A stretch of 10,509 nucleotides of DNA from Gammaproteobacteria bacterium (GTDB lineage Bacteria > Pseudomonadota > Gammaproteobacteria > Enterobacterales > Psychrobiaceae). The stretch covers positions 1 through 10,509 of the forward strand of contig JABSRS010000087.1 in assembly GCA_013214885.1 (NCBI GenBank). The letters are read 5' to 3'. The notes beneath the pieces were generated by a model. That model saw only the letters and a program-made list of their open reading frames with translations. It was not told where the DNA came from and did not search any database. Made by a program: the position numbers and the translations under genes. Below are positions 6,711 through 10,509 of this stretch, in pieces (position 1 is the stretch's first letter; every line of letters starts with the position of its first letter).

Positions 6711-6745
6711 TATGGCGACAAAACGAACAAACAACAATTCGACAG

Positions 6746-6774
6746 TTGCGATTCAGCTCCGCAACGCGTAGAAT
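6746..6774 (+). promoter_or_regulatory. Promoter of ssrA (tmRNA)
   Basis: TTGCGA and TAGAAT are separated by exactly 17 bp, a good sigma-70 match, with the mature tmRNA 5' end 15 bases beyond. A short 5' leader would be trimmed (by RNase P, as in E. coli). Confidence 0.65.
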
Positions 6775-6788
6775 TGTATTTATCGCTT

Positions 6789-7143
6789 GGGGGCGATTCT
6801 GGATTCGACGAGATTCTTGAAACCCAAGGTGCATGTCGAGGGGCGGTTGGCCTCGTAAAAAGCCGCACTTAAACTATTCGCAAACGACGAACAGTACTCT
6901 CTAGCAGCTTAGGCTAGCTAGCTTTCCACTCAGGTGTTTCTTATGCGCAGAGATTCGGAAAGTCACCCTACATTTGATCGCGTGGAAACTTTGTCAGTAG
7001 TTGAAGCGTTAAAACCAATCTGACTCGCCAATACCAATCCTGTCTGTCGGAGTGGTCGCGGTTAACTAAAAGACATGACTAAACATGTAGTACCGAGGAT
7101 GTAGGTTTTTCGGACGCGGGTTCAAATCCCGCCGCCTCCACCA
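6789..7143 (+). ncRNA. ssrA: tmRNA (SsrA), one-piece, tag ANDEQYSLAA
   Basis: tmRNA rescues ribosomes stalled on broken mRNA: charged with Ala and bound by SmpB, it enters the A site and supplies a short frame that adds a degradation tag. The 5' end GGGGGCG pairs with CGCCTCC at the 3' end to form the 7-bp acceptor stem (one G-U), followed by a genomically encoded A-CCA. The conserved 5' block GATTCTGGATTCGACG, AACCCAAGGTGCATG and GGGGCGGTTGGCCTCGTAA are visible, as is the T arm GCGGG-TTCAAAT-CCCGC. The tag frame at 6880-6912 reads GCA AAC GAC GAA CAG TAC TCT CTA GCA GCT TAG, i.e. ANDEQYSLAA, differing from the common gammaproteobacterial ANDENYALAA at two positions but keeping the LAA degron. 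Boundaries are set by the acceptor stem pairing. Confidence 0.97.
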
Positions 7144-7170
7144 CATTCTGGTTTATTACCGTAAACCTTA

Positions 7171-7206
7171 AAAGGGCTTATCATTAACGTGATAAGCCCT
7201 TTTTTA
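7171..7206 (+). terminator. Intrinsic terminator after ssrA
   Basis: AAGGGCTTATCA and TGATAAGCCCTT form a 12-bp stem with a TTAACG loop, ending in T6. It lies 28 bases after the tmRNA CCA end and should isolate ssrA from the nuo operon. Confidence 0.92.
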
Positions 7207-7302
7207 ATGTCTAAAATCGATGTTTCCAATCGAGTTACTCAATATGAATTTTATGCCTGTCCCAAATTTAATTCTTTGCAACTCTAGAAAATAAACTACC
7301 AT

Positions 7303-7331
7303 TTGATTAAATTATGAGCGTAAACTATCTT
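7303..7331 (+). promoter_or_regulatory. Candidate promoter of the nuoHIJK operon
   Basis: TTGATT and TATCTT are spaced by exactly 17 bp, a plausible sigma-70 promoter about 200 bases before nuoH and just after the ssrA terminator. An overlapping TATAGT lies slightly downstream as an alternative -10. Confidence 0.45.
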
Positions 7332-7395
7332 TATAGTAGACTTATAACAAATCGTTAACTCGAGTGATAAAGCAATAAGCAGCTGTAAAAGGCGT

Positions 7396-7413
7396 TATCG
7401 ATAGATATCGATA
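7396..7413. repeat. Symmetric repeat TATCGATA-GA-TATCGATA in the nuoH leader
   Basis: Two copies of the self-complementary octamer TATCGATA are separated by GA, giving a site with both direct and dyad symmetry about 65 bases downstream of the candidate -10. It could be an operator for a dimeric regulator or an RNA hairpin in the leader; no regulator is identified. Confidence 0.5.
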
Positions 7414-7532
7414 TTGGATTACAACGTAGCCAAGTATAGATGTAACTTACCTTTTAATTCTGCTTGCTAGTTTTTCTAACAAAAACAACCTGATTTTCCT
7501 AAGTTAACAGCAACTTAAAGAGGCTCAGTAGC

Positions 7533-8519
7533 ATGGAATACCTATATGCAATTCTGCCAATGTTGGTCAAGATTGCCGTCATTGTGGTGGTGCTCTTACT
7601 GCTGCCTTTACCACTAACCTGGCTAGAACGAAAAATTGCTGGTCATATTCAACAACGCCCAGGTCCGATGAGGGTTGGCTGGCATGGCTTGTTGCAGCCA
7701 ATAGCCGACGGGATCAAACTGCTAACCAAAGAAGATCATATCCCGACCGAAGCCGATCGTTGGCTATTTAAAATCGCTCCAGTAGTCGCATTAGTCCCCC
7801 CTTTCGTGGTGTTTGTTGCGATCCCTCTAGGTGAACCGATAGAAGTTTTTGGCACCGTAGTAACCCTCAGTCTGTCAAATATGAATGTAGGGCTGTTATT
7901 TATTCTCGCGATTAGTGGTATCGGGATTTTTGGGATCATCCTCGCTGGCTGGGCTTCCAACAGCAAATATGCAGTTCTGGGTAGCCTCAGAGCTATTGCC
8001 CAAATGATCAGTTATGAAATCCCAATGGGCTTCTCGGTCATCGGGGTGGTAATGCTGGCTAATTCGATGAATATGATGGAAATAGTCTCAGCTCAAAAAG
8101 AGCTATGGAATGTGGTCTATCAACCAATCGGTTTTTTTGTGTTCTTTGTCGCTGGACTGGCCGAAGCCCAGCGCATTCCGTTCGATCTTCCAGAAGCCGA
8201 AGGTGACTTGGGTGCGGGCTATCATACTGAATATAGCGGCATCCGTTTTTCATTATTTATGCTGAGTGAATATATAGTAGTCGTTATCATGGCGTTCCTT
8301 AACGTGCTGCTATTTTTTGGCGGCTGGCATGGTGCTCCACCCTTGGTACCGGAAATTGTCTGGCTATTACTAAAAGTTGGATTTTTCATCTGGGTCTTTA
8401 TGTGGTTTCGCTTTACCTTTCCGCGCTACCGCTTTGATCAACTGATGGCAATTGGCTGGAAGGTACTTTTGCCTCTGGCAATAATAAATATATTAGTTAG
8501 TGGTTTGTTTATGCTTTAG
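7533..8519 (+). CDS. nuoH: NADH-quinone oxidoreductase subunit H
   Basis: NuoH (ND1) is the membrane subunit of respiratory complex I that forms most of the quinone chamber and links the peripheral arm to the proton pumps. The 328-residue product has the family's usual length and about eight hydrophobic helices. Conserved blocks: TWLERKIAGHIQQRPGP (~29-45), LLQPIADGIKLLTKED (~53-68), SNSKYAVLGSLRAIAQMIS (~142-160) followed by YEIP, and FDLPEAEGDLGAGYHTEYSG (217-236), which carries the acidic residues lining the quinone path. The start has AGAGG nine bases upstream. It is the first gene of its operon here; in most bacteria nuoH follows nuoG or, in complexes lacking EFG, nuoD. No such gene lies upstream, so partner subunits must be encoded elsewhere. 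It is 36 bases ahead of nuoI. Confidence 0.95.
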   Translation: MEYLYAILPMLVKIAVIVVVLLLLPLPLTWLERKIAGHIQQRPGPMRVGWHGLLQPIADGIKLLTKEDHIPTEADRWLFKIAPVVALVPPFVVFVAIPLGEPIEVFGTVVTLSLSNMNVGLLFILAISGIGIFGIILAGWASNSKYAVLGSLRAIAQMISYEIPMGFSVIGVVMLANSMNMMEIVSAQKELWNVVYQPIGFFVFFVAGLAEAQRIPFDLPEAEGDLGAGYHTEYSGIRFSLFMLSEYIVVVIMAFLNVLLFFGGWHGAPPLVPEIVWLLLKVGFFIWVFMWFRFTFPRYRFDQLMAIGWKVLLPLAIINILVSGLFML

Positions 8520-8555
8520 GACTGCAGGTATTTTTATGCTACCGAGGAGGTAACG

Positions 8556-9131
8556 ATGGCAAGAACTGCGCAACAAAAGCAAGGTTGGATCGGGTGGCTG
8601 TTTTTCAGCGATCTGTGGGCTGGGCTGCGGCTAACTTTAGGCTATATGTTTTCCAGAACTATTACCCATAAATATCCCGATCACGAGAAGTGGCTGCCTT
8701 ATAACCGTCACCGCGGCCATCATTTTATCAAAACCAACGATCAAGGCGAGGTCAATTGCGTCGGCTGCGAGCTTTGCGCAAAAATCTGCCCCTGCGATTG
8801 CATCATCGTAATCCCTTATGAAGATGAAAAAGGCCAGCGGCGGCCGAAAGTTTTTGACATCGATTTGTCGCGCTGTCTTTTTTGTGGCCTGTGTGAAGAT
8901 GCTTGCCCTGCCGATGCGATCAAGCTCGGTCAAGAATATGAGATTGCAAGTACCAATACCGCGGCGTTAGTCGTGCATCTCGAAGATTTGATAGCAGCAC
9001 CTCGTAAGGCAGATAAACAAGCTGGAACCGTTATCCAAGCATCTTTGGATAAAGATGGCAGTGCCAAAACGATCCCTAAAGCCGATGCCAAAGGTTATGA
9101 CTGGTGGCAACTGCTCAGGCGGGACAAATAA
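8556..9131 (+). CDS. nuoI: NADH-quinone oxidoreductase subunit I, two 4Fe-4S ferredoxin
   Basis: NuoI carries the two tetranuclear iron-sulfur clusters (N6a and N6b) that pass electrons along the peripheral arm of complex I toward NuoB and quinone. The 191-residue protein has two complete CxxCxxCxxxCP motifs: Cys68, 71, 74, 78 (CVGCELCAKICP) and Cys107, 110, 113, 117 (CLFCGLCEDACP). Two further cysteines, 80 and 82, follow the first motif (CPCDC). An N-terminal amphipathic stretch (WIGWLFFSDLWAGLRLTLGY) is the usual membrane-contacting helix. The C-terminal ~55 residues after ASTNTAALV are charged, longer than the core, and end in DWWQLLRRDK. AGGAGG five bases before the ATG makes this the strongest ribosome site of the window. 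The product needs NuoB/C/D partners not present here. Confidence 0.94.
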   Translation: MARTAQQKQGWIGWLFFSDLWAGLRLTLGYMFSRTITHKYPDHEKWLPYNRHRGHHFIKTNDQGEVNCVGCELCAKICPCDCIIVIPYEDEKGQRRPKVFDIDLSRCLFCGLCEDACPADAIKLGQEYEIASTNTAALVVHLEDLIAAPRKADKQAGTVIQASLDKDGSAKTIPKADAKGYDWWQLLRRDK

Positions 9132-9201
9132 ACCGACCCACTACTTCAATCCGAACAAAGAGCAATCCCAGTAAAGCGCAATAAATAAAGAAGGATTACC
9201 A

Positions 9202-9768
9202 ATGGAGCAACAATTTTTTATATTACTTAGCTTGGTTACCATTGCCACGGGTTCGTTGGTGGTTGTTGCCCGAAATCCAATTCATAGTGCCTTGTCACTG
9301 GTCGCCTGTTTTGTCCAAATTTCGGCGCTATTTGTCTTGCTCGGCTCACCATTTCTTGCCGTGATTCAAATATTTGTTTATGTCGGAGCCATTATGGTGC
9401 TTTTTTTATTCGTCATCATGATGCTTGATATCCGCAAAGAAGCCCACGCCAGATTTATTAAAAAAGGTGCGATACCGACCATTATTGTGCTGATCGCGCT
9501 AGCGTCAGAGCTGTTGTTTCTGCTCAGTCAAAGCAGCCGACTCCAGATGGCTATGGCACCAGATAGAGTCGTAGATCCAGAACAAATTAGACAACTTAGT
9601 CTGACTTTATTTAAGGATTTTCTGCTGCCCTTCGAAGTAGCCTCAGTCATTTTGTTAGTTGCTCTGGTCGGCGCGGTGGTACTAGCCAGAAACGAGCACA
9701 ATAACAATAACAATAACAATAACAGTAGCAAAGCCAATCAAGCAACAACACTGGAGGTAGACAAATGA
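9202..9768 (+). CDS. nuoJ: NADH-quinone oxidoreductase subunit J with polyasparagine tail
   Basis: NuoJ (ND6) is a five-helix membrane subunit between NuoH and the antiporter-like subunits of complex I. The 188-residue sequence shows the helices: ~4-22, ~28-48, ~54-76 with the signature [20 protein letters not shown] (including the pi-bulge region), ~89-109, and [20 protein letters not shown] (~141-160). After ARNEH comes a run of eight Asn encoded by four AATAAC units, then Ser-Ser-Lys and a polar tail ending LEVDK. The tail is dispensable-looking and unlike the family's usual short end. AAGGA six bases before the ATG supports the start. The stop codon overlaps the nuoK start (ATGA), indicating coupled translation. 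It begins 70 bases after nuoI. Confidence 0.93.
   Translation: MEQQFFILLSLVTIATGSLVVVARNPIHSALSLVACFVQISALFVLLGSPFLAVIQIFVYVGAIMVLFLFVIMMLDIRKEAHARFIKKGAIPTIIVLIALASELLFLLSQSSRLQMAMAPDRVVDPEQIRQLSLTLFKDFLLPFEVASVILLVALVGAVVLARNEHNNNNNNNNSSKANQATTLEVDK
9700..9723 (+). repeat. AATAAC microsatellite (4 units) inside nuoJ
   Basis: Four perfect tandem copies of the hexamer AATAAC encode eight consecutive Asn in the NuoJ tail. The unit length is a multiple of three, so slippage would lengthen or shorten the tail without breaking the frame. Confidence 0.9.
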
Positions 9769-10067
9769 TCCCCATTTCCTGGTATCTGATCCTAGCTGCT
9801 ATTTTATTTATTATTGGTGGAGCTGGTGTCTTGCTGCGGCGCAATGTTTTGATTGTGCTGATGTCGCTCGAACTGATGCTCAACAGCGTCAATATCAACC
9901 TAATTGCCTTCGGCTATGAAATGAATGATCCCCGCGGCCAAATCATGGCCATTTTTATTATAGCGATTACCGCGGCTGAAGTGGCTATTGCGCTAGGGAT
10001 CCTGGTGGCTTTGGTGCGCAATAAACCGACCCTGGAAGTGGACGACCTAACGATAATGAAAGGCTGA
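9765..10067 (+). CDS. nuoK: NADH-quinone oxidoreductase subunit K
   Basis: NuoK (ND4L, MrpC-like) is a three-helix membrane subunit of complex I whose buried glutamates take part in proton translocation. The product has 100 residues, the family's standard length. The conserved acids are present: Glu36 in [18 protein letters not shown] (helix 2) and Glu72 in [16 protein letters not shown] (helix 3). GGAGG (9753-9757) seven bases upstream lies inside the end of nuoJ, and the ATG overlaps the nuoJ stop by the ATGA arrangement. Its tail (TLEVDD) echoes that of NuoJ (TLEVDK). The next gene begins two bases after its stop. Confidence 0.96.
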   Translation: MIPISWYLILAAILFIIGGAGVLLRRNVLIVLMSLELMLNSVNINLIAFGYEMNDPRGQIMAIFIIAITAAEVAIALGILVALVRNKPTLEVDDLTIMKG

Positions 10068-10069
10068 AC

Positions 10070-10509
10070 ATGGAATTTCTAATGCTCATACGGCCGGCTT
10101 TGGCCGTAGCCGTATCGTTGATTGCAGCGGTTGCCATACTGTGTCTGTACAAGCGCCCCAACATTCGGGATGCAGTTTCAGTTGTCGCCGCGGTGATAAA
10201 ATTCATTATCGTCATTTCAATGGCACCGCTGATCCTAGCGGGCAACACCATCGATCTGACATTGTTTGAAATTTTGCCAGGGGTAGATTTTGCTTTTCGC
10301 GTTGACGCGCTCGGACTGGTTTTCGCCACGGTTTCCAGCCTCTTATGGATCCTAGCCGCGATTTATAGCATCGGCTATATGCGTAACCAAAAAGAGAAAA
10401 ACCAAACTAGATTCTATGCCTCTTTCGCCATCTCATTATCTGCTGCGGTCGGTGGCGCATTTGCGGCCAACCTATTTACCCTGGTGATATTCTACGAAGT
10501 ACTCTCTCT
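10070..10509 (+). CDS. MrpD/NuoL-M-N-family antiporter-like membrane subunit, 5' part (runs off window)
   Basis: The first 146 codons of a large proton-translocating membrane protein at the place where nuoL normally sits. The start ATG lies two bases after the nuoK stop with AAGG seven bases upstream. The sequence opens with MEFLMLIRPALAVAVSLIAA (helix 1). It then has a cytoplasmic KRPNIRD, a second helix AAVIKFIIVISMAPLILAG, the segment LTLFEILPGVDFAFRVDALG, a helix FATVSSLLWILAAIYSIGYM, and RFYASFAISLSAAVGGAFA leading to NLFTLVIFYEVLSL. The pattern FRVDALGxxFA...IYSIGYM...TRFYxxFA...ANLFTLxxFYE matches the MrpD/proton_antipo_M superfamily; the last Glu is likely the conserved helix-5 glutamate. 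Canonical NuoL opens differently and has an N-terminal Proton_antipo_N region (WHFRLDGLSLTM-like). So this is more likely the MrpD-type subunit of variant complex I operons. Assignment within the family is inference from an incomplete protein. Confidence 0.8.
   Translation, partial: MEFLMLIRPALAVAVSLIAAVAILCLYKRPNIRDAVSVVAAVIKFIIVISMAPLILAGNTIDLTLFEILPGVDFAFRVDALGLVFATVSSLLWILAAIYSIGYMRNQKEKNQTRFYASFAISLSAAVGGAFAANLFTLVIFYEVLS

Larger units (their letters stand above)
7207..7532. other. Non-coding leader region upstream of nuoH
   Basis: No open frame of note and no remnant of nuoG or any other nuo gene is seen. The region is AT-rich and holds a promoter-like pair (7303-7331), a symmetric TATCGATA repeat (7396-7413) and the nuoH ribosome site AGAGG (7519-7523). 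If the promoter-like pair is used, the operon would have an untranslated leader of roughly 190 bases. Confidence 0.6.

Noticed and set aside
7121..7143. Island attachment site at the tmRNA 3' end
   Set aside because: No second copy of the tmRNA 3' end and no integrase gene is visible in the window, so an attL/attR pair cannot be supported.
9528..9898. Minus-strand open frames with poly-Leu or Tyr-Cys repeats opposite nuoJ
   Set aside because: They are the complement of the AATAAC microsatellite and conserved nuoJ/nuoK coding sequence, not genes.
1..10509. CRISPR array, tRNA genes, prophage or defence system
   Set aside because: No regularly spaced repeats, no tRNA cloverleaf apart from the tmRNA tRNA-like ends, and no phage or defence proteins were seen.

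Overview
The window looks like chromosomal DNA of a marine gammaproteobacterium of the Alteromonadales type (Shewanella/Colwellia/Moritella/Psychromonas relatives). The reasons are gammaproteobacterial versions of AceK, SlyD, RatA, RnfH, SmpB and a one-piece tmRNA, moderately AT-rich DNA, and IS3, IS66 and IS110 debris. The genus cannot be fixed from the sequence alone.

Layout. Bases 2-367 are the 3' end of a TonB-dependent siderophore receptor gene, closed by an intrinsic terminator. Bases 411-1447 are gene-poor and hold decayed mobile DNA: the 3' end of an IS66-type transposase (660-845, minus) and the last codons of an IS110-type transposase (1352-1447, minus). The latter is cut off by an apparently intact IS3-family element (1448-2665) whose two reading frames are joined by a predicted -1 frameshift. 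Then come aceK (isocitrate dehydrogenase kinase/phosphatase, without aceBA beside it) and slyD (metal-binding FKBP-type prolyl isomerase). slyD converges on a ratA-rnfH pair across a bidirectional terminator. Divergent from ratA is smpB, followed by its partner RNA gene ssrA (tmRNA), with its own promoter, a tag reading ANDEQYSLAA, a genomically encoded CCA and a strong terminator.

After about 325 bp of non-coding DNA, a tightly spaced operon begins: nuoH, nuoI, nuoJ, nuoK and the start of a large membrane subunit that runs off the window. This last gene is not a canonical nuoL. It reads like the MrpD-type antiporter-like subunits found in a variant class of complex I. The operon begins at nuoH; no nuoA-G is present upstream. 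The genes look more G+C-rich than their neighbours, and NuoJ carries a polyasparagine tail encoded by an AATAAC microsatellite. This is the part of the window most deserving a second look: a possibly split or horizontally acquired complex I of unusual subunit makeup, next to ssrA.

How the genes relate: smpB and ssrA form the trans-translation ribosome-rescue system. ratA-rnfH is the usual companion pair. aceK controls carbon flux between the TCA cycle and the glyoxylate shunt. The nuo genes encode the proton-pumping membrane arm and an iron-sulfur subunit of a respiratory complex.
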